NCBI GenBank assembly: GCA_036500765.1
Contig: DASYBM010000013.1
Coordinates: forward strand, 1 to 64,000
Reading direction: 5' to 3'
From: Candidatus Sulfotelmatobacter sp.
GTDB taxonomy: Bacteria > Acidobacteriota > Terriglobia > Terriglobales > Acidobacteriaceae
DNA length: 64,000 nt
In this document: positions 18,991 to 28,379 of the stretch, in pieces
Position numbering within the stretch: position 1 is the first letter of the stretch
Layout of the letters: each line of letters begins with the position of its first letter
Notes under the pieces: generated by a model
The model's database searches: none
What the model was told of the DNA's origin: nothing
Seen by the model: the letters and a program-made list of their open reading frames with translations, nothing else
Made by a program: the position numbers and the translations under genes

Positions 18991-20382
18991 CTAATGAGAG
19001 TGAACCTGCTCCCGCCGTCCCGGCCGCATCCGTAAAAAGATCTGGAACGACACCGGGAAGTTGCCGTAGCTGGCGTCGAGCGCGGCGGGCTTGGAATAGA
19101 TCGTCAGGTCGGCGCCCAGCCCGAGTCGCCACGCATGGTTTTGTACCAGGTCGCGCTCGCCGCCAAACGTGTAGGCGCCGATCCGATATACCGGGTGCAC
19201 CGCCGCCTGCGGAAACAGTTCATCCTTGTCAACCAGTTCGACCCGCGAAAAAACGTAATTGCGTTGCCAAAAATTCAACGTCGATTCGAGCAGATAGCTG
19301 TTCAGCGTCGTGTTCGTGGCGATTTTATGCACACGCCCCCAGACCAGCGACGTCGCCCAATTACCGGATGCTTTGCCGCGCATCTTCTCGCTCAATAAGC
19401 CGGGCCGGCTGTATTCCACCGACGCCGTCTCGCGCCACTGGCTGCCCGGCTCCAGCGCCTCCGGATGCTCCAGACGCCCAATGCTGTATTGCGCCGTCCA
19501 GTTCGAGCTGGGCGCGACGAAAAATCGCCCCGACCAGGAGTCGAGCGGTGCCAGTTGAATGCTCCAGCGCTGTTCATTCGGCTCGCGCCCATTAAAGGCG
19601 GAAGCTTCCAGCTGGAAGCGATCGATCGCAAATCCGGTCGTGACGACCCCGAAGCTGGTGTGCGTCGAATCCTGCAAATGATGGCTCAACGGCGCCAGCG
19701 GCAGCTCCGACGCCGACGCGCGGTGCATGAAAGTCACCGGGCCCAGCGCGGGCTCAGCCGACGGCCCTCCGTACAATTCCCAGGAAATTTTCTTGGTCAG
19801 CGGCAGCGTGTAGAGCGCCGCCAGTTCCGCAAACACATTATGCGGATGCTGATGATCGACCAGCGGCTCGCCATGATACGTCTCTCCCGTCTGAAAGAGC
19901 TCGGGAAATCCCGGATGCGGCGAGGTCAGCGACTCGGCGGAAAACATCTGCCGGAAAAGAATCGTCCCCGCGCCCAGCCGGTGCTGTTCCATCAGCATGC
20001 CCCAGTTCACCGACTCGGCCTTGCCCTCGCCGCGAGGGCCGCCTTGCTGGTTGTAATCGATGAAGATCACGCCATGCGCCATCAGCATCCACCCGCCGTG
20101 CATCCACATCCACTCATTGCCCGGAACTGAAGCTGGTTGCCAGGATGTTCCGGAACCTTCATGCGGAGAAGGCAGTGGAGACGCCATCGATTCGTCCATC
20201 GACATCTGCATTCCTGCCATAGATTTTCCTGCCATCGAAGAGTCTTGGGACCTGTCCTGGGAAGTCGCTGCCGGACTCGCAACTGCCGAATCCGCCGGCG
20301 TGCTCTGCTGCCCCCAAGCCAGTGTGATCAAAAATAAAAAAGCAAATAGCTTCGCGAGAGGTAAGAGAGCAAATAGCTTCAC
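18991..20382 (-). CDS. Exported Met/His-rich protein of a putative metal-homeostasis locus
   Basis: The frame is open from 20493, but GTG at 20382 is favoured: it follows CGAGG and starts a conventional signal peptide (KLFALLPLAKLFAFLFLITLAWG). Mature residues 25-80 are rich in Met and Ser (SMAGKSMAGMQMSMDESM), followed by WMWMHGGWMLMAHG and DHQHPHNVF. The remainder, ~350 residues, is beta-rich with many aromatic strands and no known catalytic motif; it may be an outer-membrane barrel. Methionine/histidine-rich exported proteins often bind copper, and the next gene upstream resembles the CopL/DUF2946 family. The copper link is inference. Two imperfect DNA duplications lie in and upstream of the signal-peptide coding region (20341-20436). 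Confidence 0.65.
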   Translation of the reverse strand: MKLFALLPLAKLFAFLFLITLAWGQQSTPADSAVASPAATSQDRSQDSSMAGKSMAGMQMSMDESMASPLPSPHEGSGTSWQPASVPGNEWMWMHGGWMLMAHGVIFIDYNQQGGPRGEGKAESVNWGMLMEQHRLGAGTILFRQMFSAESLTSPHPGFPELFQTGETYHGEPLVDHQHPHNVFAELAALYTLPLTKKISWELYGGPSAEPALGPVTFMHRASASELPLAPLSHHLQDSTHTSFGVVTTGFAIDRFQLEASAFNGREPNEQRWSIQLAPLDSWSGRFFVAPSSNWTAQYSIGRLEHPEALEPGSQWRETASVEYSRPGLLSEKMRGKASGNWATSLVWGRVHKIATNTTLNSYLLESTLNFWQRNYVFSRVELVDKDELFPQAAVHPVYRIGAYTFGGERDLVQNHAWRLGLGADLTIYSKPAALDASYGNFPVSFQIFLRMRPGRREQVHSH

Positions 20383-20558
20383 GAAAACCTCGTTACGAAT
20401 GCGCGGAAAAATCTCGTTGCGAATGTGAAGGAAGAACCTCGCGAGCGCCCGTAACGGGAAGGGCACGAGTTCACTCGTGCCGTTAGCGATCAAAAAAGTA
20501 TCCGCGCTTTAGCGCCTGAGGGCAGCCTTCGGGTCAAATGGGGAAAAGCTTAAGAGAA

Positions 20559-20927
20559 CTAGATTCGCAGCGGAGCAGCGCCCGGCGGGCTGTAGGAAGG
20601 AACGATGGACCAGGCAGAATGCGGAATCGGCAAGGCGCTGATGAGAACCTCCGCACCATTTTTCCGGCAGACTCGCGCCGTCAACGGTTGCGGCGAAAAC
20701 GCAGCGCTCGGAATCGCCTCGTGATGGCCGCCGACACAGCAAGAAAAGTTTGTCGGCGCAGCAGGCGGAGCCGTTGGCCGATCACCCGGCTGGTGGCTGG
20801 GCTGATGATTATGACAGCCCCCCAAATGAGCCGGCTGCGTCTCAGGAAACTGCATCGCTGCGCCGGGCGAGACCGCGGCTAACGTAAACAGCAACCACGA
20901 GGCAACGATACCAGTGATCCCTTGCAT
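20559..20927 (-). CDS. CopL/DUF2946-like exported metal-binding protein
   Basis: ATG at 20927 gives 122 residues: a signal peptide (residues 1-24, ending SPGAAMQ), then a short Cys/His-rich mature part with GGCHNHQP and CCVGGHHE, separated by a Pro-rich linker. The hydrophobic start, CHNH and CC-x3-HH arrangement resembles small CopL/DUF2946 proteins found beside copper-resistance genes. It starts 7 bp after the ZAS-type gene ends and is followed 65-180 bp later by the Met-rich exported protein, so an operon is likely. The metal specificity is inferred. Confidence 0.6.
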   Translation of the reverse strand: MQGITGIVASWLLFTLAAVSPGAAMQFPETQPAHLGGCHNHQPSHQPGDRPTAPPAAPTNFSCCVGGHHEAIPSAAFSPQPLTARVCRKNGAEVLISALPIPHSAWSIVPSYSPPGAAPLRI

Positions 20928-20934
20928 ATCGAAG

Positions 20935-21378
20935 TTAGGTTCCGGTAATTTTGACGCGGAGTTCTTCCGGCAGCCTCTGCCGGATCTCCTCCGGCAAGCG
21001 GTCGTGCACGCGCCGGGCGCCATGTTTGGCTGCGTCCAGGACTGTGACCGGAGCGGGCGTCGCTACGGCTACGCCCAGCCAGATTAGAGCCGAAAGGGCG
21101 AAGCCGGCCAGCGCGGCAATTTCCAACCAGAAGGCATGCCGTGGCCCCAGGCGCCAAATCACGCCAAAGGCCAGCAAAAAAACGACCGCAGAAATCGAAG
21201 CCAGCGCAATCAGCCCGACATCGATCATGCGATGGATCTGCTGGCGAGTGCGGCAGTATTCACAACCTGCGAAATGACTTTCATAGTCGCCGCACATCTC
21301 CGGCGCCAGGCCGGAAATATCATAGCGCCAGCCCGCCAGAATCTTGCCTACGATTGGATCGATGCACTGCTGACTCAT
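20935..21378 (-). CDS. Membrane protein with ZAS-type (HxxxCxxC) zinc motif
   Basis: ATG at 21378 opens a 147-residue protein. Residues 1-45 carry C5 and the cluster ESHFAGCEYC, the HxxxCxxC signature of zinc-binding anti-sigma domains. Two transmembrane helices follow (~54-73 and ~82-103), then a cytoplasmic-type charged tail (ARRVHDRLPEEIRQRLPEEL). No ECF sigma factor gene is adjacent, so a role as an anti-sigma factor is only suggested by the motif. It is upstream of, and nearly touching, the CopL-like gene. Confidence 0.6.
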   Translation of the reverse strand: MSQQCIDPIVGKILAGWRYDISGLAPEMCGDYESHFAGCEYCRTRQQIHRMIDVGLIALASISAVVFLLAFGVIWRLGPRHAFWLEIAALAGFALSALIWLGVAVATPAPVTVLDAAKHGARRVHDRLPEEIRQRLPEELRVKITGT

Positions 21379-21469
21379 GAGGATTTCGCGAAGCGCGCAA
21401 GCGAAATACGCCGACGAAATACGCCGACTAAGAGCGATCCTAAAGACCAAGCCCTAAAGATCCGTGGCC

Positions 21470-22288
21470 CTAAAGACGAATCGGCTCCATCGCCTCGTTC
21501 TGCGACGCCAGAAGTACGCGGTTCTGGAACAAACCACCCCGCGTGGCCAGAGCCTTTTCCGCCTCTCTCCGCGCTATTTCCGGATGATTGTTCTGCTCAG
21601 AGAGATGCGCCAGCACGACAAACGTTGCACTATTATCATAGTCGTTCAAAAAGAAATCGGCGAGCGCCAGGTTCGACAGGTGCCCCACCCGGCTCATCAC
21701 CCGCTGCTTCACCGACCACGGATATGGCCCCCCCCGCAGCATTTCCAGATCGTGATTCGACTCCATGATCAACACATCGCACCCGCGCAGATGATCGCGC
21801 ACGCTGACCGGCAAATATCCCAGATCGGTGGCGACGCCAACTTTGATGCCTTCGGCGTGAAAGGTAAATCCCACCGGGTCGGCCGCATCGTGGGGAATGG
21901 TGAAGGGCCTCACTTCAATATCGCCGACCTGAAAGCGATGGCCCGCTGCGAACGCTTCAAACTTCTCCAGCTTCGGACGCTCGCCCTTGTCGTTGCGCAT
22001 GGCCCGCGCCCACGCCTGATGCGTCCCTCCGGTCATGAATACTGGGATGCGCAGCTTCTTGGCCAACGTTGCCAATCCGTAGACGTGATCGGAGTGCTCG
22101 TGAGTGATGAGAATCGCCGTGAGCGAGTGCGGATCCTCGCCCAGCGCCTTCATGCGCTTAAAAGTTTCCCGGCAAGAGATGCCGGCATCGACCAGAATTT
22201 TCGTGCACGCACTGGCCACAACCGCACAATTCCCGCGGCTGCCCGAGGCCAGCATCGCCACGCTTATTCCCACCGCAGCGGCTCCCAC
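21470..22288 (-). CDS. MBL-fold metallo-hydrolase (YycJ/WalJ-like)
   Basis: 272 residues from GTG at 22288, with a later ATG at 22255 just before LASGSRGNC. The LASGSxGN start, the THEHSDHV metal site (HxHxDH) and the later DLGYLP and ESNHD motifs are those of the YycJ/WalJ branch of metallo-beta-lactamase-fold nucleases, which act on DNA 5' ends or mRNA. Start choice is uncertain because the 5' end is overlapped by a 15-bp duplication at 22292-22321. Confidence 0.85.
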   Translation of the reverse strand: MGAAAVGISVAMLASGSRGNCAVVASACTKILVDAGISCRETFKRMKALGEDPHSLTAILITHEHSDHVYGLATLAKKLRIPVFMTGGTHQAWARAMRNDKGERPKLEKFEAFAAGHRFQVGDIEVRPFTIPHDAADPVGFTFHAEGIKVGVATDLGYLPVSVRDHLRGCDVLIMESNHDLEMLRGGPYPWSVKQRVMSRVGHLSNLALADFFLNDYDNSATFVVLAHLSEQNNHPEIARREAEKALATRGGLFQNRVLLASQNEAMEPIRL

Positions 22289-22291
22289 AAT

Positions 22292-22321
22292 AACGCACCC
22301 ATGTTCAACGCACCCATGTTC
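22292..22321. repeat. Tandem 15-bp repeat, two exact units
   Basis: AACGCACCCATGTTC repeated exactly twice, immediately upstream of the MBL-fold gene start. Confidence 0.9.
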
Positions 22322-22504
22322 GCAGCATACGCGTCCATCCTGTGGAACGGGGAGTTACTTTTTGGTTAGCCAGCACTTAAGGGTGGCTTCCGGCTCTCGC
22401 CTTCGGCCCGGGAAGAGATTCCAATTTGTCTCCTCTGAGGAACAAGGTCCAACGCCTGAGGTCCGACGGCGCGTTCCGGAAGCCGGAAGCCGAAAGCCGG
22501 ATCA

Positions 22505-23353
22505 TTAATACGTGTAGAACCCGCGCCCGCTCTTCCGGCCCAGCCAGCCCGCGTCGACCATCTTGATCAGCAGCGGGCACGGCCGATACTTGGGATCGCC
22601 GAGCCCCTCGTGCAGCACGCGCAGGATGTCGAGGCAAACATCGAGCCCGATGAAGTCCGCCAGCGTCAGCGGGCCCATGGGATGCGCCATCCCCAGCTTG
22701 AACACTTCGTCGACCGCCTCAGCCTTAGCTACGCCTTCCATTACCGTAAACATGGCTTCATTCAGCAGCGGCATCAGCACGCGGTTCGAAACGAAGCCGG
22801 GCGCGTCGTTCACTTCCACCGGAGTTTTCTCGACCTTCAGGGATAGGTTGCGAGTTTCAGAAAAAGTCTCTTGCGAGGTAGCCAGGCCCCGGATGACTTC
22901 CACCAGCTTCATTACCGGCACGGGATTGAAGAAATGCATCCCAATCACTTTGTCGGGCCGCTTTGTGAGTGCCGCAAGCTTGGTAATAGAAATCGACGAC
23001 GTATTCGACGCCAGAATAACTTCCGGCCGGATGAGCCGGTCGAGATCGCGAAAGATCTCAGTCTTGATCTCAAATTTCTCGGTCGCCGCCTCGACGACAA
23101 AATCGCAGTCCGCCAGCTGGCCGCGGTCGATCGCGATTTGAATTCGCCCCAGCGCGGCATCTTTGTCGGCGGCGGTAATCTTATTCTTCGCGACCTCGCG
23201 CTCCAGATTTTTGGCGATGGTCGCAATCGCGCGCTCCACAAAGCGCTGGTCCACATCGCACAACACGACGCTGAATCCGCCGCGCGCAAACACATGCGCG
23301 ATGCCATTGCCCATCGTGCCAGCGCCCACCACACCGATTCGCTGAATATTCAT
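22505..23353 (-). CDS. hbd: 3-hydroxybutyryl-CoA dehydrogenase
   Basis: ATG at 23353 with GAGAGGAAG upstream gives 282 residues, standard for the family. The N-terminal Rossmann motif GVVGAGTMGNGIAH binds NAD(P); AtNTSSISIT and GMHFFNPVPVMKLVEVI contain the conserved Ser and catalytic His; the C-terminal helical domain has NDAPGFVSNRVLMPLLNEA and the closing GRKSGRGFYTY. It interconverts acetoacetyl-CoA and 3-hydroxybutyryl-CoA in fatty-acid or butanoate metabolism. No other beta-oxidation genes lie beside it. Confidence 0.95.
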   Translation of the reverse strand: MNIQRIGVVGAGTMGNGIAHVFARGGFSVVLCDVDQRFVERAIATIAKNLEREVAKNKITAADKDAALGRIQIAIDRGQLADCDFVVEAATEKFEIKTEIFRDLDRLIRPEVILASNTSSISITKLAALTKRPDKVIGMHFFNPVPVMKLVEVIRGLATSQETFSETRNLSLKVEKTPVEVNDAPGFVSNRVLMPLLNEAMFTVMEGVAKAEAVDEVFKLGMAHPMGPLTLADFIGLDVCLDILRVLHEGLGDPKYRPCPLLIKMVDAGWLGRKSGRGFYTY

Positions 23354-23666
23354 GACACTTCCTCTCGGGAAAAAGTTCGAGTCTATCATTCAGCTTCATC
23401 GGGGAGGAGCAGGAATTAGCGCAGGAAAGGATCTAGATGGGCAGGGCTGAACTGCTCCAGGATAATGCCCGGCTTGAGATGCGGGCACTGGCGAGAATTG
23501 GGGGCGAGCGGTGCGGGCAAGAGGAGTGCGCGAAACCTCCATGCCAAGCACCCACGAGCACTGCCCGAGCCCCGCGCAAAGACCTCAGACGATCGGCGCT
23601 AAATCGCTCGTCGCAAGAGCCGGGCGTCGCCCCGGCCCGGTTCATCGCGCCGATAAAAGGCGGGCC

Positions 23667-23936
23667 TTATGCGTTCGAGCCCGAGAGGGTTCCAGAGGAC
23701 GTAATCTTCCCGGCCACGCTGAACAGATAGCAGGCCTCGTGAATCGCTCTCCCATGGCTGTCAGTCTTGGCGGTTTCTACCGGGACGGGCTGCGAGCAGA
23801 TCGCGCAATGCAGCACACTATGGGAAACCGGGTGGGAAACCGGCAGTTTGGCTTCCTTGCTCTGCGGAAGAGGCACGATGATTTCCTTCACGTTCCGCAC
23901 CGGAATCTGTTCGAAGTAAGTTTCTTTCTTTCGCAT
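23667..23936 (-). CDS. Small cysteine-pair protein, hypothetical
   Basis: 89 residues from ATG at 23936, with GGAG nine bases upstream. The N-terminal phrase MRKKETYFEQIPVRNVKEI is followed by a CAIC pair and a later HEACYLF, which could hold a metal (CxxC...HxxC). The protein is soluble and has no signal peptide. I have an impression of similar short acidobacterial proteins, but no function is known to me. Confidence 0.65.
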   Translation of the reverse strand: MRKKETYFEQIPVRNVKEIIVPLPQSKEAKLPVSHPVSHSVLHCAICSQPVPVETAKTDSHGRAIHEACYLFSVAGKITSSGTLSGSNA

Positions 23937-24242
23937 GATGGGAGACTCCTTTGATTACGTCCAAACTTAGCAGCTCTCACTTCGTACGGGTCAGATCTTT
24001 TGGAATCTCTTTGGAGTCCGCACGGCGCATTTAGGGCCTCTACAGTTCGTCAACTAACGCCAGCGAATCGTTAAGTACCGCGTCGATTCCGCGCGGCCTC
24101 ATCTGCTTGACGGGAAGGTCCGCCCGGCGAGAGGTCGAATCCTCTTTTTTAGGAGTCGTTTTTGTGCTTGCATATACCGTTACGTCATGATACGTTTACG
24201 TTACGTTCGGTTAACGTTAGGGTGAACGGTTAGGACAAATCC
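23937..24242. other. Intergenic region with TTACGTT-rich block
   Basis: No gene is seen. At 24130-24155 GAGAGG-TCGAAT-CCTCTTTTTT forms a short hairpin with a T-run on the plus strand. From ~24178 to 24235 CGTTACG/TTACGTT/GTTAACG motifs repeat in both orientations just before the gene at 24243. Confidence 0.5.
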
Positions 24243-24524
24243 ATGACAGCGCAAAACAAGAAAGCTCCGATGAACTTCAAAACCATGGTGCAGGTGGATG
24301 TTCCGCAGGGACGTAACGGAAAGCATAAGCTGGTTGTGACACGTATCCTCTCGGATCTCGATCAACTGGCGCCCGGCATTGCCTTGAAAGTGCCGCTCGC
24401 GGAATTGGTGGAAAGTAAGGAGAAGGTTCGCTCCGCGCTGAATCGGGCGATTCACAAAACCGGACGCGGCGTCGCCACGGCCAGCGATGCCACCTTCCTC
24501 TATGTCTGGAATGAAAGCGCGTAG
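24243..24524 (+). CDS. Small basic protein, hypothetical (93 aa)
   Basis: ATG at 24243. The 93-residue, basic protein has no signal or membrane segment. It starts MTAQNKKAPMNFKTMVQVDV and contains RILSDLDQLAPGIALKVPLAELVESKEKVRSAL, two probable amphipathic helices, then a KTGRGVAT turn and a short C-terminal strand. Size and charge would suit a nucleic-acid-binding protein, but no motif proves this. The upstream 60 bp hold repeated TTACGTT/GTTAACG motifs that could be an operator. Confidence 0.6.
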   Translation: MTAQNKKAPMNFKTMVQVDVPQGRNGKHKLVVTRILSDLDQLAPGIALKVPLAELVESKEKVRSALNRAIHKTGRGVATASDATFLYVWNESA

Positions 24525-24727
24525 TTTGTCGGCGTCCATCGTCGGGCCGGGCAAAGATCAAAGCGTCGAAAGCGTCGAAGAAGTATTTCCTTCTCGTGCT
24601 TCGCATAGGATCATAAGGCTCGATCACGGCGAGGCGGATGCACCCGAGATCCTCGCCGCCCTCCGAGGTGTAAAATGCCTTAGAAGACTCCTACTTTTCT
24701 CATCCCCAGTTCGAAAGGATCTCCCCC

Positions 24728-26323
24728 ATGGCAACGTTGGAAGCCCCCGTCCGACCTCGCACTACGATGCATCTTGGGCCGTTTGTTACTGAGCCTTTTT
24801 ACGATTTTCGCAACGAAGAGAACGCGCGGCGCATGCGCGCGGCCATCGCCAAAGTCCGAGGCCAGCTCGGACGCGAGTACGACCTGATTATTGGCGGCAA
24901 GCGCGTCAAGACCGCGGACAAGATCAAGTCGCTGAATCCGTCGCGGCCGTCGGAAATTGTCGGCATTCATCAGAAGGCGGGCAAGGATCATGTGGAGCCG
25001 GCCATGAAGGCCGCGCTCGCAGCCTTCGAATCGTGGAGCCGCATCAGCGTCGAAGAGCGCGCCAGCCTGCTGTTTCGCGTGGGTGACCTGCTGCGGCAGC
25101 GCAAGATGGAATACATGGCGTGGCTGGTCTTTGAGGTCTCGAAGAACTGGGCGGAAGCGGACGCCGATATTTCCGAGACCATCGATTTCTGCGAGTTCTA
25201 CGGCCGCGAGGCGCTGCGCTTCGCCAAGGCGCAGACGCCCATCCAACTTCCCGGCGAGCGCGATACGCTGATGTACATTCCGCTGGGTGTGGGCGCGGTG
25301 ATTCCGCCGTGGAATTTTCCCTGCGCAATTATGGCCGGGATGACCCTGGCCTCGATCGTCAGCGGCAACACGGTCATTCTGAAGCCGTCGAGCGATTCGC
25401 CGACCATTGCCGCGAAGTTTTTTGAGCTGCTCGAAGAAGCCGGGATGCCGGAGGGCGTGGTCAATTTCTGTCCCGGAGCGGGCGCGAGTTTCGGCGATGC
25501 CGTAGTCGCGCATCCCAGGACGCGCTACATTGCGTTCACCGGTTCGCGCGAAGTTGGGTTGCACATCAATAAAGTTGCGGCAACGCAGGCTCCCGGGCAG
25601 ATCTGGATCAAGCGGACGATTCTCGAGATGGGCGGCAAGGACGCCATGATCATCGACGCCGACGCCGACATCGACTCGGCGGTCGAAGGCACGGCGCAAG
25701 CTGCTTTTGGATTTCAAGGCCAAAAGTGCTCGGCGTGCTCCCGCGTGATCGTCGATGAGCGCATCTACGATAAATTTCTCGAACAATTGAAAGCGCGAGT
25801 TGAAAAGATCCAGGTGGGCGACGTCACCGAGAACGCCGCCATGGGCGCGGTGATCAATGAAGGCTCGATGAAGACGATTCTCGAATACATCGAGCAGGGC
25901 AAGAAAGATGGCCGGCTCATCACCGGTGGCGAACGCGCTGCCGATGCGGGCGAAGGTTACTTTATCAGGCCGACGGTATTCGCCGACATTCCGCCGAAAT
26001 CAAAGCTCGAGCAGGAAGAAATCTTTGGGCCAGTGCTGGCGGTGATTAAGGCGCGCGGTTTCGATCACGCGCTCGAAATCGCCAACGACACCGAGTTCGG
26101 CCTGACCGGCGCAGTGTACACCAAGTCGCGGGATAAGATCGACCGCGCGATTCGCGAGTTCCACGTCGGCAACTTGTACATCAACCGCAAATGTACGGGC
26201 GCGATGGTGGGCGCGCATCCTTTCGGCGGCTTTAATATGTCGGGAACGGATTCTAAATCGGGTGGCCCGGATTACTTATTTCTGTTCACGCAGGCGAAAT
26301 CGGTGGGCGAGAAGCTTAGCTGA
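24728..26323 (+). CDS. rocA: L-glutamate gamma-semialdehyde (1-pyrroline-5-carboxylate) dehydrogenase
   Basis: A 531-residue aldehyde dehydrogenase. It oxidises glutamate semialdehyde, from proline or ornithine/arginine breakdown, to glutamate with NAD+. The nucleophile is Cys334 in GQKCSACSR and the general base Glu300 in EMGGKD; PPWNFPCAI, ILKPSSDSP and FTGSREVG form the NAD site. The long N-terminal extension and the SACSR/DSKSGGPDYL signatures fit the RocA/PutA-type branch rather than general ALDH. ATG follows AAAGGATCT. No proline dehydrogenase gene lies next to it. Confidence 0.92.
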   Translation: MATLEAPVRPRTTMHLGPFVTEPFYDFRNEENARRMRAAIAKVRGQLGREYDLIIGGKRVKTADKIKSLNPSRPSEIVGIHQKAGKDHVEPAMKAALAAFESWSRISVEERASLLFRVGDLLRQRKMEYMAWLVFEVSKNWAEADADISETIDFCEFYGREALRFAKAQTPIQLPGERDTLMYIPLGVGAVIPPWNFPCAIMAGMTLASIVSGNTVILKPSSDSPTIAAKFFELLEEAGMPEGVVNFCPGAGASFGDAVVAHPRTRYIAFTGSREVGLHINKVAATQAPGQIWIKRTILEMGGKDAMIIDADADIDSAVEGTAQAAFGFQGQKCSACSRVIVDERIYDKFLEQLKARVEKIQVGDVTENAAMGAVINEGSMKTILEYIEQGKKDGRLITGGERAADAGEGYFIRPTVFADIPPKSKLEQEEIFGPVLAVIKARGFDHALEIANDTEFGLTGAVYTKSRDKIDRAIREFHVGNLYINRKCTGAMVGAHPFGGFNMSGTDSKSGGPDYLFLFTQAKSVGEKLS

Positions 26324-26440
26324 TTTTCTTAGCAGGATTCCTTCCCGGGATACTGAGAAAATTCTCGGGACCGGATTTCCACAGCCCAAAACGGTCCTGC
26401 GAGTCAGCCTCCTGTATGAATGAATCGCATCGGGATTACC

Positions 26441-26502
26441 TGAACCGATTAAGATGAACCTATCAACATGAACCTATCGAGATGAACCGATCAAGATGAA
26501 CC
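26441..26502. repeat. Tandem 14-bp repeat, four units plus partial fifth
   Basis: Units: TGAACCGATTAAGA, TGAACCTATCAACA, TGAACCTATCGAGA, TGAACCGATCAAGA, then TGAACC. It lies in the 270-bp spacer between the dehydrogenase and the next gene. Confidence 0.9.
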
Positions 26503-26593
26503 CGGCCAGCCAATATTCCGAGTCCTAATTTCCGTGTCAACATGAACTGGGCCCAAAGCATCAAACCGGAACACCGTCTGTGCGGAGGCGCCT

Positions 26594-27022
26594 ATGTTGT
26601 ATGTTCTGCGGTTGACGAGTGGAGACTGCATCGTCACCGCTGCCCGGAACGAAGTAAATGCCCGCGAGCAGGCCAGCAGTCTGGGACTGGAGGCGGGTGA
26701 GAGCGTCGCGAGCGCACGGCCGATGTCCAGATTCGCTCTGCGCTTGTCTCCTACCGACAACGGGTCTCTGGAGGTGAACTCCTGGGACGACTCCACGCTC
26801 GACGATATTCTGATGAACGAGTACCCCCTGTTGAATAAAGCGTTTCGAACCGCGAACTCGGTGCGGTTTATGCCATCGCCGAATTCGCAAAAGCCTCTGC
26901 TCGAACAACTGCGGGATGCGCACGAGCAGAACCTGGAGATCATTCGAAAAGGTCTGCACCAGGAGCTGGAAAGGCTGGTTCAGGAGTCGGCTGTCTCGGC
27001 ACGAAAGGCAGCTCGCAAGTAA
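26594..27022 (+). CDS. Hypothetical protein (142 aa), soluble
   Basis: ATG at 26594 has GGAGG five bases upstream, a strong start. The 142-residue protein has an N-terminal alpha/beta part (MLYVLRLTSGDCIVTAA...EVNAREQASSLGLEAGE) with no catalytic motif. A long C-terminal helix (EQLRDAHEQNLEIIRKGLHQELERLVQES, residues ~104-133) is probably coiled coil. No signal peptide. I do not recognise the family. Confidence 0.65.
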   Translation: MLYVLRLTSGDCIVTAARNEVNAREQASSLGLEAGESVASARPMSRFALRLSPTDNGSLEVNSWDDSTLDDILMNEYPLLNKAFRTANSVRFMPSPNSQKPLLEQLRDAHEQNLEIIRKGLHQELERLVQESAVSARKAARK

Positions 27023-27126
27023 CGCTGCTGCGGCAAATGTTCTTCGGGGACAATTGACAACAGCGTACACTCAGGCCGAGGTATCCCATCATCGCCTCTT
27101 CCGGCAGCTGCGCATGTGTTCTGGGC

Positions 27127-28262
27127 ATGGTTCTGTGGGCCCTGGCCGCCATGCCGATTCTCAGCTGTGACTCTGCGAATACGAATTCGCCCCAAAATCT
27201 GAACTCGCTGCTCGATCCCATCCGCCAGAAATATGATTTGCCGGCCCTTGCAGGAGCCATTGTCACGAGCAAGGGACTCTCCGCTGTGGGAGCGATCGGC
27301 GATGCAAGTACGGGACTAACACTCCGGTCGGCGTTAACGACGAATTCCATCTCGGCTCCGATACCAAGGCCATGACCGCGACTTTACTGGCAACTCTCGT
27401 CGAGGAAGGGAAGCTCTCGTGGAGCACGACGCTCGATGAAGTGTTTCCTGAACTTGTACCAAAGATGAATCCAGCGTACCGGAAGGTCACGCTCGATCAA
27501 CTGCTCTCGCATCGCGCCGGTTTTACGGATGCGAGCTGGCCCGCCGGAAAAACTTTCAGTGATGTGCACAGTCTGCCGGGGACGCCGCGGGAGCAACGCG
27601 CGGCTTACATTGCAATGATATTGAGCGAGCCTCCGGTCAACGAGCCGGGCAGCACGTTTCTCTACTCGAATCGCAGTTATGCCGTGGCCGGGGCGATCGC
27701 GGAGAAGGTTGCCGACATTTCCTGGGAAGCGCTGATGCAGACGCGCATCTTCGATCCGCTCGACATGAAGAGCTGCGGATTTGGCGCGATGGGAACTCCA
27801 GGAGCGAATACCGATCAGCGAAATATCGATCAGCCGTGGCAGCACAAGGTTGACGGGGGAACACACAACGCGATCGAACCCGGCCCGCGAGCGGATAATC
27901 CGCCGGCGATCGCGCCCGCCGGAACGGTGCACTGTTCGATCATCGATTGGGGAAAATTCATCACGGCGCATTTGCGCGGGGAGCAGGGTGAGGCGGGAAT
28001 TCTGAAGCCGGAGACTTTCAAGCGTCTGCACACGCCGCCGTTCGGCGGAGACTACGCCTTCGGCTGGATCGTTGTGGATCGCCCCTGGGCAGGCGGACGC
28101 GCCCTTAATCATGCCGGAAGCAACCTGCAAAATTACGCCGTCGTGTGGATGGCGCCGGCAAAAGATTTCGCGGTGCTGGTCATGACCAATCAGGCCGGCG
28201 GCGATACCTTCAATGCCTGCGATGCGGCGGCCGGCACACTGATTAGTCATTACTCGAAGTAG
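27127..28262 (+). pseudogene. Serine hydrolase (beta-lactamase / class C-like), single frameshift
   Basis: Two overlapping frames together make one protein. The first (27127-~27300) gives a short hydrophobic leader ending in a Cys (PILSC, possibly lipoprotein) and the phrase LDPIRQKYDLPALAGAIVTSKG. The second, entered at ~27300-27312, continues VNDEFHLGSDTKAMTA with the catalytic Ser-x-x-Lys (Ser codon at 27357), then FLYSN (Tyr-x-Asn) and the C-terminal NHAGSN. One missing base around GGCGATGCAAG explains the break. If translation started at the ATG at 27372 the catalytic serine would be lost. It is either a recent pseudogene or a sequencing error; otherwise the ~370-residue protein is complete. 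Confidence 0.8.
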
Positions 28263-28379
28263 TAAGCCACACAAGGGTGGAGAGGTCTACGTGGAGAGGT
28301 TCGTGTGGAGCGGGCACTCCTGCCCGCTGCTTTTGGCTCTGGCCCTTTGACTTGGGCCTAACCAACTCCCCTACCATAT

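Noticed and set aside
24125-24160. tRNA-like T-arm (GGTCGAATCC)
   Set aside because: No acceptor, D-arm or anticodon arm can be folded around it.
24680-25786. 368-codon minus-strand frame over the P5C dehydrogenase
   Set aside because: Antisense shadow of a gene with complete ALDH motifs.
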